DNA of 64,000 nucleotides, taken from positions 1-64,000 of the forward strand of contig NZ_FOVN01000007.1 in NCBI RefSeq assembly GCF_900115185.1, given 5' to 3'. Position numbers and translations under genes: made by a program. The notes under the pieces were generated by a model. That model made no database searches. It saw only the letters and a list, made by a program, of their open reading frames with translations, and was not told the DNA's origin. Positions 54,825 through 63,233 of the stretch are shown in pieces (the first letter of the stretch is position 1; every line of letters begins with the position of its first letter). Origin of the DNA: Algorimicrobium echini (GTDB taxonomy: Bacteria; Bacteroidota; Bacteroidia; Flavobacteriales; Flavobacteriaceae).

Positions 54825-56252
54825 ATGACAAATCGTTTGAAAACCTACATTTTAAGTGTCTTCCTAATTGTAATTGGAACATGTGCTTCAGCTCAAACCG
54901 AGTTAACAAACACGGTTTTGGAAGGGAGTACCTTTCAGCCTATAGAAAGCGCCAGCGTTTACATTAAAAATACCACTATTGGAACCGTAACAAACGCTGA
55001 TGGTAAATTTTTATTAACCGTTCCAAACAAGTATAAAAAAGACACGTTGATAGTATCATCCATAGGTTTTAAAAGCTATAAAATTCCTGTAGATGAGTTT
55101 GATGCTGCTTTTGAAATTTATTTAGATGAAGACGTAGCATCTTTAGATGAAGTATTGTTAGTGGCAGAAACTAGACCAAAAACCGGTAAGGATATAGTTA
55201 TGCGTGCTATAGAAGAACTACCAGAAAATCTACCAGATTCATCCTATTTACAAAAAGGCTTTATGCGTCATAAAGAGCGTAATAAAAAAGAATTCAAATG
55301 GCTCATTGAAAGTGCTATTACTTTATACGACTCTAGTTATATGACCAACACGGCAGAAAATCTTAAAATTAATGTCGACCAAGTAAGAAAAAGTTATGAT
55401 TTAAGAGATGTAGATAGTTTATTGGCATACACATCGTATTTAAAATTTAAGAACAAGAACATCAGGTTTTCAAAAAATAATTTAAAACGAGACACTATCC
55501 AAAAGCGTTCTTTAGTAAAAGCTATAAAATGGAATGATAATCGAACCAACGGACTGGAAACCTTATTCCAAGGAAAATTGAATATGGTGCGTAATTCAGG
55601 AAGTTCACGTGCATTATTTGGTGAAGATATCATGAGCAAACACCAATTTGAATTAGATACAATTCTTGTAGAAAACGATAGAAAAATATACAAAATTAAA
55701 ATTTCAGAAAGTTTTGAATATGTAAATTTAGAAACGCCTGGAATTTTTAATGATGGCTATCATCCAAAAGGCTGGATTTATATTTATTGGGATACTTATG
55801 CCATTAAAAAAATTGAATATGAATTGGTTGCAGCCTCCAAAGCACAGCGTAGCAGAAGTAAAACATTGTATGATACAGATATAACGCATAAATTGGTTTT
55901 AACTTACAAGGAGTATCAGGATAAAATGTATTTAAATTATGTGTACTATGAAACGCCAAAATTGGTTAATGTAGGCGTTGCTATTGATGATCCTAAAACT
56001 GAAATTGACGAATCGGCAATCAATAAAGACGAGCGCTATTACTATACGGTTCAAGAAATTCTGTTCACCGAAATTATTACCGATGATACGCAAGTAAAGA
56101 CAGTCTTGTCGCAGCCATGGGATGCCGATTTGTTTTCGCCAAAACCTTATGATAAAGAATTTTGGAAGAACTACAATACCCTATTGGAAAGCAAAGAAGA
56201 AGAAAAACTCATCCAAGATTTAACCAAGCGTTACGCTTTGTTTAAAGAATGA
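54825..56252 (+). CDS. Carboxypeptidase-like regulatory domain protein, secreted
   Basis: 475 aa. Signal peptide 1-23 (CASAQ), then a CarboxypepD_reg-like beta-sandwich (~25-100: GSTFQPIESASVYIKNTTIGTVTNADGKFLLTVP). The remainder (~110-475) is a beta-rich domain without a plug or visible barrel end, probably periplasmic or surface. Such modules are widespread in Bacteroidota, and no activity can be assigned. ATG at 54825 is 7 bases after the decayed ACAD tail. Confidence 0.75.
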   Translation: MTNRLKTYILSVFLIVIGTCASAQTELTNTVLEGSTFQPIESASVYIKNTTIGTVTNADGKFLLTVPNKYKKDTLIVSSIGFKSYKIPVDEFDAAFEIYLDEDVASLDEVLLVAETRPKTGKDIVMRAIEELPENLPDSSYLQKGFMRHKERNKKEFKWLIESAITLYDSSYMTNTAENLKINVDQVRKSYDLRDVDSLLAYTSYLKFKNKNIRFSKNNLKRDTIQKRSLVKAIKWNDNRTNGLETLFQGKLNMVRNSGSSRALFGEDIMSKHQFELDTILVENDRKIYKIKISESFEYVNLETPGIFNDGYHPKGWIYIYWDTYAIKKIEYELVAASKAQRSRSKTLYDTDITHKLVLTYKEYQDKMYLNYVYYETPKLVNVGVAIDDPKTEIDESAINKDERYYYTVQEILFTEIITDDTQVKTVLSQPWDADLFSPKPYDKEFWKNYNTLLESKEEEKLIQDLTKRYALFKE

Positions 56253-56321
56253 CCTCTAAATTTCACAATCAGAATTCATTTTTAAACTTTAAATTAAAGT
56301 TTACATTTTTTTATTTTTTTA

Positions 56322-56351
56322 TTGCGCAATTTAAAATTGTTAGTATTTTTG
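56322..56351 (+). promoter_or_regulatory. rpsU promoter
   Basis: TTG (56322-56324) and TATTTTTG (56344-56351) with 19 bases between match the flavobacterial TTG-N17-23-TAnnTTTG promoter. The start site would be about 56357, giving a leader of some 32 bases. Confidence 0.7.
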
Positions 56352-56370
56352 CATCCTGAAAATTCTAAAA

Positions 56371-56391
56371 GAGAGGAGGTTAAGAACTATG
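56371..56391 (+). promoter_or_regulatory. Strong Shine-Dalgarno of rpsU
   Basis: GAGAGGAGGT (56371-56380) stands about 8 bases before the ATG. Most genes in the window have no comparable site. This is the known exception in Flavobacteriia, where ribosomes hide the anti-SD with bS21 and bS21 synthesis is itself SD-dependent. Confidence 0.75.
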
Positions 56392-56583
56392 TTAATTATA
56401 CCAATTAAAGAAGGAGAAAATATAGATAGAGCGCTAAAACGTTACAAACGAAAGTTTGATAAAACAGGAACAAAACGTGCTTTAAATGCGCGCAAGCAGT
56501 TTACAAAGCCTTCAGTAGAGCACAGAGCTCAAATTCAGAAAGCCCAGTACATACAGCGTTTAAGAGATCAAGAGAATATCTAA
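56389..56583 (+). CDS. rpsU: Ribosomal protein bS21
   Basis: 64 aa, starting MLIIPIKEGENIDRALKRYK with the basic KRYKRKFDKTG segment. It sits in the 30S platform next to the anti-SD. Its own strong SD and dedicated promoter and terminator suggest feedback control. In Bacteroidota it takes part in covering the anti-SD, as known from Flavobacterium johnsoniae ribosome structures. Confidence 0.95.
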   Translation: MLIIPIKEGENIDRALKRYKRKFDKTGTKRALNARKQFTKPSVEHRAQIQKAQYIQRLRDQENI

Positions 56584-56603
56584 TCTTAAAAATGATAATA
56601 ACA

Positions 56604-56633
56604 AAAATCCTGCAATCATGCAGGATTTTTTTT
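56604..56633 (+). terminator. Intrinsic terminator of rpsU
   Basis: 11-bp perfect stem AAAATCCTGCA/TGCAGGATTTT (56604-56614 with 56619-56629) followed by TTTT, 20 bases after the stop. Confidence 0.85.
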
Positions 56634-56720
56634 GCTTTAAATTTAAATACCAATTAATCTTTGTAGATTTACCTGTAAGCAATTAATAAAAATGCATACC
56701 ACCATATAATTCATATTAAC

Positions 56721-57614
56721 ATGTCATTGAAACCTTTTCTTGATTATTTGCTTTTGGAAAAACACTATTCCAAGCTAACTGTGAAAGCCTATGAAAAAGA
56801 TTTAAATGATTTTCTCACTTTTTTATCAGAAACCTATCAATCTAATGATATGTTATCTGTTAATTATCCAGAAATCAGGAATTGGATTGTTAGTTTGGTA
56901 GATTCTAAATTGAGTAACCGATCTATAAACAGAAAAGTTTCTGCATTAAATTCCTTTTACAAATTTCAATTAAAACTGGGTGATATTGAAATGAATCCGC
57001 TTTCTAAACATAAAGCCCTAAAAACAAGTAAAAAAATACAAATTCCATTTTCGGAAGTTGAAATTGCTTCTGTTTTAGATGAATTAAATTTCGATACTAG
57101 TTTTGAAGGTATAAGGAATAAACTGATTATTGAACTTTTTTATTCTACAGGAATTCGTCGGATTGAATTAGTAGAAATTCAATTGAATCAAATAGATACA
57201 TCCAATCAAACCTTAAAGGTTTTAGGTAAGCGAAATAAGGAGCGCATTATTCCATTATTGGATTCTGTAATGAAAACAATTATGCAGTATTTAGAAGTTA
57301 GGAAGACGTTAGAAATTATAGTGGATACTAACCATTTCTTTTTAACCCAAAAAGGCGTTAAAATTTATGAAACGCTTGTCTACCGAATAATAAATGATTA
57401 TTTTAGTTTAGCATCTTCAAAAGTTAAAAAGAGTCCACATATTTTAAGGCATTCATTTGCCACTCATTTACTAAATCAAGGTGCCGATTTAAATGCTGTA
57501 AAAGAATTACTTGGTCATTCTAGTTTAGCTGCTACACAAATATATACACATAATAGTATATCCGAATTAAAAAAAGTGTACCTAAAAGCGCATCCTCGAG
57601 GTCAGGAAAAATAA
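56721..57614 (+). CDS. xerC: Tyrosine recombinase XerC
   Basis: 297 aa. N-terminal SAM-like domain (YLLLEKHYSKLTVKAYEKDL) and catalytic domain with STGIRRIELVEI (first Arg), HILRHSFATHLLNQG (His/Arg) and LGHSSLAATQIYTH (His, Tyr nucleophile). It resolves chromosome dimers at dif with XerD. No dif site was seen nearby. Followed after 38 bases by hpf, probably one transcript. Confidence 0.9.
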   Translation: MSLKPFLDYLLLEKHYSKLTVKAYEKDLNDFLTFLSETYQSNDMLSVNYPEIRNWIVSLVDSKLSNRSINRKVSALNSFYKFQLKLGDIEMNPLSKHKALKTSKKIQIPFSEVEIASVLDELNFDTSFEGIRNKLIIELFYSTGIRRIELVEIQLNQIDTSNQTLKVLGKRNKERIIPLLDSVMKTIMQYLEVRKTLEIIVDTNHFFLTQKGVKIYETLVYRIINDYFSLASSKVKKSPHILRHSFATHLLNQGADLNAVKELLGHSSLAATQIYTHNSISELKKVYLKAHPRGQEK

Positions 57615-57652
57615 CAGCAAAATTGATTGTTTAATATTAAAAATAGAACCGT

Positions 57653-57955
57653 ATGAAAGTAAACACCCAATCCGTTAATTTTAATGCAGATCAGAAATTG
57701 TTAAACTTCATTCAGAAGCGCATGGACAAGTTAGATTTATATTACGATAAAGTTATACAATCAGATGTTTATTTAAAAGTAGAAAACACGAGTGATAAGG
57801 CGAACAAAATTTTTGAAGCACGGGTAAATGTTCCAGGAGATAGTTTTGTTGTCAAAAAGCAATGCAAAACATTTGAAGAAGGTGTAGATACGGCTGTAGC
57901 CTCACTAGAACGTCAACTAAAGAAGCGAAAAGAAAAATTAAGATCACATTTATGA
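57653..57955 (+). CDS. hpf: Ribosome hibernation-promoting factor (short HPF/YfiA)
   Basis: 100 aa, the short form. The fold pattern MKVNTQSVNFNADQKLLNFI, VYLKVENTSDK and FEEGVDTAVASLERQLKKRKEKLR matches HPF/YfiA, which binds the 30S A/P site in stationary phase. Its 3' end is 55 bases before a hairpin (58010-58025) that lies within the tRNA promoter region. Confidence 0.88.
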   Translation: MKVNTQSVNFNADQKLLNFIQKRMDKLDLYYDKVIQSDVYLKVENTSDKANKIFEARVNVPGDSFVVKKQCKTFEEGVDTAVASLERQLKKRKEKLRSHL

Positions 57956-57976
57956 TAAAATTTTTGAAAAAATGTT

Positions 57977-58005
57977 TTGAATAAAAAAATAATTCTATAC
58001 ATTTG
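57977..58005 (+). promoter_or_regulatory. Main promoter of the tRNA-tuf-rpl cluster
   Basis: TTG at 57977-57979 and TACATTTG at 57998-58005, 18 bases apart, exactly match the flavobacterial promoter. Start site about 58011. Confidence 0.75.
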
Positions 58006-58009
58006 CAGT

Positions 58010-58035
58010 CCGTTAGAAATAGCGGGCTTTTTTTT
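58010..58035 (+). terminator. Hairpin with T8 tract at the start of the tRNA transcript
   Basis: CCGTTA (58010-58015), loop GAAA, TAGCGG (58020-58025; 5 pairs plus one G-T) followed by GC and eight T. It begins about at the start site of the tRNA promoter, so it may end transcription from hpf rather than the new RNA. Confidence 0.5.
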
Positions 58036-58057
58036 AGCTCGGAAAAGATGCTAAAAA

Positions 58058-58131
58058 GCCGATGTAGCTCAGCTGGCTAGAGCAGCTGATTTGTAATCAG
58101 CAGGTCGTGGGTTCGAGTCCCTCCATCGGCT
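58058..58131 (+). tRNA. tRNA-Thr (TGT)
   Basis: Acceptor GCCGATG/CATCGGC, D-arm TAGCTCAGCTGGCTAGAGC, anticodon stem CTGAT/ATCAG with loop TTGTA (anticodon TGT), T-arm GGGTTCGAGTCC. CCA not encoded. Confidence 0.95.
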
Positions 58132-58171
58132 CAAAAAAAAGTTTTTTTTGAAATATTGAATTAAAGTGATT

Positions 58172-58253
<82 letters not shown>

Positions 58254-58417
58254 CGAAATTTTTAAATAGTAGTTGTTAGAAATTTATTTTGTAAAACTGT
58301 GTTTTAAAAGTTTATGTAAGGAGTCATTCTTACGGACCGCCAACAAAGTTGGCAATCCAACAAAACATGAAAATTTGAAATATTGAAAACCATTAACTGG
58401 TAAAGCAGTTATAAAAT
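58254..58417. other. Intergenic spacer between tRNA-Tyr and tRNA-Gly
   Basis: No gene is seen. It contains one perfect 6-bp hairpin GCCAAC-AAA-GTTGGC at 58339-58353 within an A/T-rich stretch. Possibly a processing signal. Confidence 0.4.
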
Positions 58418-58490
58418 GCGAGAGTAGCTCAGTTGGTAGAGCGTCAGCCTTCCAAGCTGAATGTCGCCGGTTCGAACCCGGTCTCTCGCT
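58418..58490 (+). tRNA. tRNA-Gly (TCC)
   Basis: Acceptor GCGAGAG/CTCTCGC, D-arm TAGCTCAGTTGGTAGAGC, anticodon loop CTTCCAA (TCC), T-arm CGGTTCGAACCCG. CCA not encoded. Confidence 0.95.
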
Positions 58491-58591
58491 CTAAATGAGT
58501 TGCAAGTTTAAAGTGTCGTTTTTCAAATGTTTTGGAATTAATTGACGATGCTAGAGACTGCAAGTTTTGAGTTCTTTTAGCTAGGATTTTA

Positions 58592-58624
58592 ATCTGAAAC
58601 TTTAAACCTAAAACTTTAAACCTG
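58592..58624. repeat. Short tandem AAACTTTAAACCT repeat in a tRNA spacer
   Basis: The 13-mer AAACTTTAAACCT occurs twice in tandem, just before tRNA-Thr (GGT). The rest of the 58491-58631 spacer shows no gene. Confidence 0.45.
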
Positions 58625-58631
58625 AAAAAAC

Positions 58632-58703
58632 GCCGGTGTAGCTCAGGGGTAGAGCGTTTCCTTGGTAAGGAAGAGGCCACGGGTTCAATTCCCGTCATTG
58701 GCT
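58632..58703 (+). tRNA. tRNA-Thr (GGT)
   Basis: Acceptor GCCGGTG/CATTGGC (two G-T pairs), anticodon stem TTCCT/AGGAA with GGT, T-arm GGGTTCAATTCCC. Second tRNA-Thr of the cluster, directly before tuf. Confidence 0.95.
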
Positions 58704-58760
58704 CTTTAAAAAAATTGAATAATTAAGTACTAATATAAATAAGATTAAAATAAATTAAAC

Positions 58761-59948
58761 ATGGCAAAGGCAACTTTCGATCGTTCAAAACCACACCTTA
58801 ACATAGGTACTATTGGACACGTAGATCACGGTAAAACAACTTTAACTGCTGCTATTACTAAAGTATTAGCTGATGCAGGTTTTTCAGAAGCAAGATCATT
58901 TGATCAAATTGATAACGCTCCAGAAGAGAAAGAAAGAGGTATTACAATTAACACTTCACACGTAGAATACGCGACGCAAAATCGTCACTATGCACACGTT
59001 GACTGTCCAGGTCACGCGGATTACGTAAAAAACATGGTAACAGGTGCTGCTCAAATGGATGGCGCTATATTAGTTGTTGCTGCAACAGATGGTCCTATGC
59101 CACAAACACGTGAGCACATTTTATTAGGTCGTCAGGTAGGTATTCCTCGTATTGTTGTATTCATGAATAAAGTGGATATGGTTGATGATGAAGAATTAAT
59201 TGAGTTAGTTGACATGGAAGTTAGAGATTTGCTTTCTTTCTATGAGTACGATGGTGATAATGGACCTGTTATTGCTGGTTCTGCATTAGGTGCTTTAAAT
59301 GGTGAGCAAAAATGGGTTGATACAGTTCTTGAATTAATGGAAGCTGTTGATAACTGGATCGAAGAGCCTACTCGTGATATGGATAAGCCTTTCTTAATGC
59401 CTATTGAAGATGTATTCTCAATTACTGGTCGTGGTACTGTTGCTACTGGTCGTATTGAAACAGGTGTTGCTAATACAGGTGACCCAGTTGAAATCATTGG
59501 TATGGGTGCTGGAAAAATAAACTCTACAATTACTGGTATTGAAATGTTCCGTCAAATTCTTGATAGAGGTGAAGCTGGTGATAATGCAGGTATCTTATTA
59601 AGAGGTATTGAGAAAACTCAAATCTCTAGAGGTATGGTAATCTGTAAGCCAGGTTCTGTAACACCACATGCTAAATTTAAAGCTGAGGTTTATATCTTGA
59701 AAAAAGAAGAAGGTGGTCGTCATACACCATTCCACAATAACTACCGTCCACAATTTTACGTTCGTACAACGGATGTAACTGGTAACATTGCTTTACCTGA
59801 AGGTGTTGAGATGGTTATGCCTGGAGATAACTTAACAATCCACGTTGAGTTAATTCAACCAATTGCAATGAATGTTGGTCTACGTTTCGCTATTCGTGAA
59901 GGAGGTAGAACAGTTGGTGCAGGTCAGGTAACTGAAATTTTAGATTAA
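58761..59948 (+). CDS. tuf: Elongation factor Tu
   Basis: 395 aa. GHVDHGKT at 19-26, DCPGHADY near 79-86, NKVD near 134-137, and the domain 2/3 patterns ([34 protein letters not shown]). Delivers aminoacyl-tRNA to the ribosome. It is cotranscribed with the four upstream tRNAs and the downstream tRNA-Trp/secE/nusG, as usual in Bacteroidota. Confidence 0.98.
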   Translation: MAKATFDRSKPHLNIGTIGHVDHGKTTLTAAITKVLADAGFSEARSFDQIDNAPEEKERGITINTSHVEYATQNRHYAHVDCPGHADYVKNMVTGAAQMDGAILVVAATDGPMPQTREHILLGRQVGIPRIVVFMNKVDMVDDEELIELVDMEVRDLLSFYEYDGDNGPVIAGSALGALNGEQKWVDTVLELMEAVDNWIEEPTRDMDKPFLMPIEDVFSITGRGTVATGRIETGVANTGDPVEIIGMGAGKINSTITGIEMFRQILDRGEAGDNAGILLRGIEKTQISRGMVICKPGSVTPHAKFKAEVYILKKEEGGRHTPFHNNYRPQFYVRTTDVTGNIALPEGVEMVMPGDNLTIHVELIQPIAMNVGLRFAIREGGRTVGAGQVTEILD

Positions 59949-59975
59949 TTATTATTATCTAATAAATATAGAGTT

Positions 59976-60003
59976 AAGGTATTTCGTTTTTTCGGAATAC
60001 CTT
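59976..60003 (+). other. Hairpin between tuf and tRNA-Trp
   Basis: AAGGTATTTCG (59976-59986) and CGGAATACCTT (59993-60003) pair over 11 bp (one G-T) with a 6-T loop. No T-tract follows, so it is more likely an RNA processing or stability hairpin than a terminator. Confidence 0.5.
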
Positions 60004-60014
60004 GACTTGTATTT

Positions 60015-60087
60015 ACGGGTTTAGCTCAGTTGGTAGAGCACTGGTCTCCAAAACCAGGTGTCGGGAGTTCGAGTCTCTCAACCCGTG
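60015..60087 (+). tRNA. tRNA-Trp (CCA)
   Basis: Acceptor ACGGGTT/AACCCGT, anticodon loop TCTCCAAAA with CCA, T-arm GGAGTTCGAGTCTC. Discriminator G. Sits between tuf and secE. Confidence 0.95.
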
Positions 60088-60145
60088 CAATTTATGAAGT
60101 ATGCATTTTATGATTGCTTCTTAAAAATTAAAAACATATTAAACA

Positions 60146-60343
60146 ATGGCTGGAATTGCAAACTATATAAAAGAATCATTTGGAGAACTGAAAAACAATG
60201 TTACTTGGCCTACATGGGCAGAAGGACAAAAGTTAACGGTTTTAGTAGCGGTGTTCTCTATCATTTTTTCACTAGCTATTTGGGGAATTGATACAGTGTT
60301 CAGCAAAGCAATAGGATTTTACTTTCATTGGATTAACGGTTAA
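60146..60343 (+). CDS. secE: Preprotein translocase subunit SecE
   Basis: 65 aa. Amphipathic start (MAGIANYIKESFGELKNNVTWPTWAEG) with the conserved W-P-T-W segment, then one membrane helix (LTVLVAVFSIIFSLAIWGID). It clamps SecY in the translocon. The overlapping frame at 60058 is not a gene. 12 bases before nusG. Confidence 0.95.
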   Translation: MAGIANYIKESFGELKNNVTWPTWAEGQKLTVLVAVFSIIFSLAIWGIDTVFSKAIGFYFHWING

Positions 60344-60354
60344 AATAAAATTTT

Positions 60355-60909
60355 ATGTCTGAAGGAAATGAAAAAAAGTGGTATGTCGTTAGAGCTGTAA
60401 GTGGTCAAGAAAACAAAATTAAAGCTTACATAGAAACTGAAATTGCACGATTAGGATATGAGGATTTTGTTGAGCAGGTTTTAGTTCCAACGGAAACAGT
60501 AATCCAAATACGTAACGGTAAGAAAACAAACAAAGAAAAAGTTTATTTCCCAGGTTACATCATGATAAAAGCCAACTTAACAGGAGAAATTCCTCATATT
60601 ATTAAATCGGTAACAAATGTTATTGGTTTTTTAGGAGAAACAAAAGGAGGAGATCCTGTGCCGTTAAGACAGTCTGAAGTTAACAGAATGTTAGGAAAAG
60701 TTGATGAGTTATCATTAGAAGCTGATACAAATGTGGCTATCCCGTTTAATATTGGCGAAACAGTTAAAGTTATTGATGGGCCATTTAATGGATTTGATGG
60801 AACTATCGAAAAAATTAATGAAGAAAAGCGTAAGCTTGAAGTTATGGTGAAAATTTTCGGAAGAAAAACACCATTAGAGTTAAGCTATATGCAAGTAGAA
60901 AAAGTATAA
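60355..60909 (+). CDS. nusG: Transcription antitermination factor NusG
   Basis: 184 aa. NGN domain (KKWYVVRAVSGQENKIKAYI, FPGYIMIKANL) and KOW domain (GETVKVIDGPFNGFDGTIE). Couples RNA polymerase to the ribosome/Rho. Position between secE and rplK is conserved in bacteria. Confidence 0.97.
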   Translation: MSEGNEKKWYVVRAVSGQENKIKAYIETEIARLGYEDFVEQVLVPTETVIQIRNGKKTNKEKVYFPGYIMIKANLTGEIPHIIKSVTNVIGFLGETKGGDPVPLRQSEVNRMLGKVDELSLEADTNVAIPFNIGETVKVIDGPFNGFDGTIEKINEEKRKLEVMVKIFGRKTPLELSYMQVEKV

Positions 60910-60982
60910 TAATTGTTACAAACATAACGTGTAATCTTAAGCTTCATTCAAATAAGATTGCAACAAAACTAAATTATTAAAA

Positions 60983-61423
60983 ATGGCAAAAGAGTTAAGT
61001 AAAGTAGTTAAACTACAAGTAAGGGGAGGTGCAGCGAATCCGTCGCCACCGGTTGGACCCGCTTTAGGTGCCGCTGGAGTTAATATCATGGAGTTCTGTA
61101 AGCAGTTTAATGCTAGAACACAAGATAGACCTGGTAAAGTTTTACCAGTGGTTATTATGGTATACAAAGACAAATCATTTGACTTTGTTATCAAAACACC
61201 TCCTGCAGCTGTACAATTATTAGAAGCGGCCAAACTTAAAAAGGGTTCAGGAGAACCACACATTAAAAAAGTAGCAAAAGTTTCTTGGGATCAGGTTAGA
61301 ACCATAGCTGAAGATAAAATGCAAGATTTAAATGCATTTACAATTGAAGCTGCCATGACAATGGTTGCAGGTACTGCTAGATCAATGGGTATAACTGTTA
61401 AAGGTGGTACTGCCCCTAATTAA
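60983..61423 (+). CDS. rplK: Ribosomal protein uL11
   Basis: 146 aa. [38 protein letters not shown] is the diagnostic L11 start. It binds the GTPase centre of 23S rRNA. The nusG stop is 74 bases upstream; rplA starts 18 bases downstream. Confidence 0.97.
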   Translation: MAKELSKVVKLQVRGGAANPSPPVGPALGAAGVNIMEFCKQFNARTQDRPGKVLPVVIMVYKDKSFDFVIKTPPAAVQLLEAAKLKKGSGEPHIKKVAKVSWDQVRTIAEDKMQDLNAFTIEAAMTMVAGTARSMGITVKGGTAPN

Positions 61424-61440
61424 TCTAAAAAAATTGTAAA

Positions 61441-62130
61441 ATGGCAAGATTAACAAAGAAACAAAAAGAAGCTGTAGCAAAAATCGAAAAAGGAAGAGTT
61501 TACTCTATCGATGAAGCTTCAGCGTTAATAAAAGAAATAACCAATACCAAGTTTGATGCATCTGTTGATTTGGCTATCCGTTTAGGAGTAGACCCAAGAA
61601 AAGCAAATCAAATGGTAAGAGGGGTTGTAACCCTTCCACATGGTACTGGTAAAGACGTAAAAGTTTTAGCATTAGTAACACCAGATAAAGAGGCAGAAGC
61701 TAAAGAAGCTGGTGCAGACTATGTAGGTTTAGATGAGTACCTTGATAAAATTAAAGGTGGTTGGACAAACGTAGATGTTATTGTAACAATGCCTAGTGTT
61801 ATGGGTAAATTAGGTCCTCTAGGACGTGTATTAGGTCCTCGTGGTTTAATGCCTAACCCTAAAACAGGTACAGTAACAATGGACATTGGTAAAGCTGTTA
61901 GCGATGTGAAATCTGGTAAAATTGACTTTAAAGTTGATAAAACAGGAATTGTACACGCATCAATTGGAAAAGCATCTTTCAGTGCTGATAAAATTGCAGG
62001 CAATGCAAACGAATTATTACAAACAATAATGAAACTTAAGCCAACTGCTGCTAAAGGAGTTTATGTGAAAAGCATCTATATGTCTAGTACCATGAGCCCA
62101 AGTTTAGCTGTAGAAACTAAAATTGGTTAA
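61441..62130 (+). CDS. rplA: Ribosomal protein uL1
   Basis: 229 aa. Conserved segments [37 protein letters not shown] and [15 protein letters not shown]. Forms the L1 stalk and in many bacteria represses its own operon. No leader site can be shown here. Confidence 0.97.
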   Translation: MARLTKKQKEAVAKIEKGRVYSIDEASALIKEITNTKFDASVDLAIRLGVDPRKANQMVRGVVTLPHGTGKDVKVLALVTPDKEAEAKEAGADYVGLDEYLDKIKGGWTNVDVIVTMPSVMGKLGPLGRVLGPRGLMPNPKTGTVTMDIGKAVSDVKSGKIDFKVDKTGIVHASIGKASFSADKIAGNANELLQTIMKLKPTAAKGVYVKSIYMSSTMSPSLAVETKIG

Positions 62131-62149
62131 GTAGTTTAAAACTTTTATT

Positions 62150-62671
62150 ATGACTAGAGAAGAAAAATCACAAGTAATCGAAGAATTAACTGCGCAATTA
62201 GCCAATAATACTATTATTTATTTAGCAGATATTTCCGGATTAAATGCAGGATCGACATCAGATTTACGTCGTGCTTGTTTTAAGGCAAATATAAAATTGG
62301 CCGTAGTTAAAAATACCTTGCTTGAAAAAGCAATGGAGGCATCAGATAAAGATTTTGGTAACCTTCCTTCAACATTAAAAGGAAATACCTCTATCATGTA
62401 CTCTGAAGTTGGTAATGCACCTGCCAAAGTAATTCAAAACTTCCGTAAAAAATCATCTATGCCTCTTTTAAAAGGCGCATTTATTGAGGAAGCTATTTAC
62501 ATTGGTGACGAAAACCTAGACGCTTTAGTAAACATTAAATCTAAAGAAGAAGTTATTGGTGATATTATTGGCTTATTACAATCTCCAGCTAAAAATGTTA
62601 TTTCAGCACTTAAATCAAGTGGTGGTAAATTAGCAGGAATTATGAAAACACTATCTGAAAAAGAAGGATAG
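62150..62671 (+). CDS. rplJ: Ribosomal protein uL10
   Basis: 173 aa. MTREEKSQVIEELTAQLAN, then AVVKNTLLEKAM and GNTSIMYS. Base of the L7/L12 stalk. Starts 19 bases after rplA; rplL follows 65 bases later. Confidence 0.96.
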   Translation: MTREEKSQVIEELTAQLANNTIIYLADISGLNAGSTSDLRRACFKANIKLAVVKNTLLEKAMEASDKDFGNLPSTLKGNTSIMYSEVGNAPAKVIQNFRKKSSMPLLKGAFIEEAIYIGDENLDALVNIKSKEEVIGDIIGLLQSPAKNVISALKSSGGKLAGIMKTLSEKEG

Positions 62672-62736
62672 TATTAAATAGTACGCACTTAATTACAATT
62701 ATATTATTATTAAAAATTTATTAAAACGATAGAAAA

Positions 62737-63111
62737 ATGGCAGATTTAAAAGATTTCGCAGAACAATTAGTAAACTTAACAGTAAAAGAAGTTAACGAAT
62801 TAGCAACTATATTAAAAGATGAGTATGGTATCGAGCCTGCAGCTGCTGCTGTAGCTATGGCTGGTCCTGCTGCTGGTGGTGGAGACGCTGCTGAAGAGCA
62901 AACTGAATTTGATGTAATCCTTAAAGCGGCTGGTGGTTCTAAATTAGCAGTTGTAAAATTAGTTAAAGAATTAACTGGTTTAGGATTAAAAGAAGCTAAA
63001 GAATTAGTTGATGGTGCTCCAAGCCCTATCAAAGAAGGTGTTTCTAAAGATGAAGCAGAAGCTCTTAAAACTCAATTAGAGGAAGCAGGAGCAGAGGTTG
63101 AGCTTAAGTAA
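62737..63111 (+). CDS. rplL: Ribosomal protein bL12 (L7/L12)
   Basis: 124 aa: N-terminal dimerisation part, Ala/Gly/Pro hinge (residues ~30-50, [14 protein letters not shown]) and C-terminal domain [35 protein letters not shown]. Recruits translation factors. Followed by strong hairpins before rpoB. Confidence 0.97.
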   Translation: MADLKDFAEQLVNLTVKEVNELATILKDEYGIEPAAAAVAMAGPAAGGGDAAEEQTEFDVILKAAGGSKLAVVKLVKELTGLGLKEAKELVDGAPSPIKEGVSKDEAEALKTQLEEAGAEVELK

Positions 63112-63133
63112 TTTAAGCACTCAAAAACATTAC

Positions 63134-63213
63134 GGTTTAGGTCTGAAGTGAACACTTTTAGGCCTAGACCATTTTGCGTATATAATCGTTACATACGCTA
63201 TTTTATTTTTTTT
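63134..63213 (+). promoter_or_regulatory. Hairpins between rplL and rpoB, possible attenuator or RNase III site
   Basis: A long stem pairs 63134-63149 with 63154-63170 over about 16 bp (several G-T, one bulged T). It is followed by the smaller stem GCGTAT/ATACGC (63176-63181 with 63193-63198) and a T-rich tract (63199-63213). This could reduce rpoB expression relative to rplL or be a processing site. Confidence 0.5.
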
Positions 63214-63233
63214 AATCAAAATTCCGCCCATTG

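Noticed and set aside
58592-58624. CRISPR-like tandem repeat
   Set aside because: Only two 13-bp units without spacers; no cas genes in the window.
58444-58698. 84-aa minus-strand frame with TGIEPVASSLPRKRST
   Set aside because: Antisense of two tRNA genes (Gly and Thr); a well-known false ORF type.
60058-60291. 77-aa plus-strand frame
   Set aside because: Starts inside tRNA-Trp and overlaps secE in another frame.
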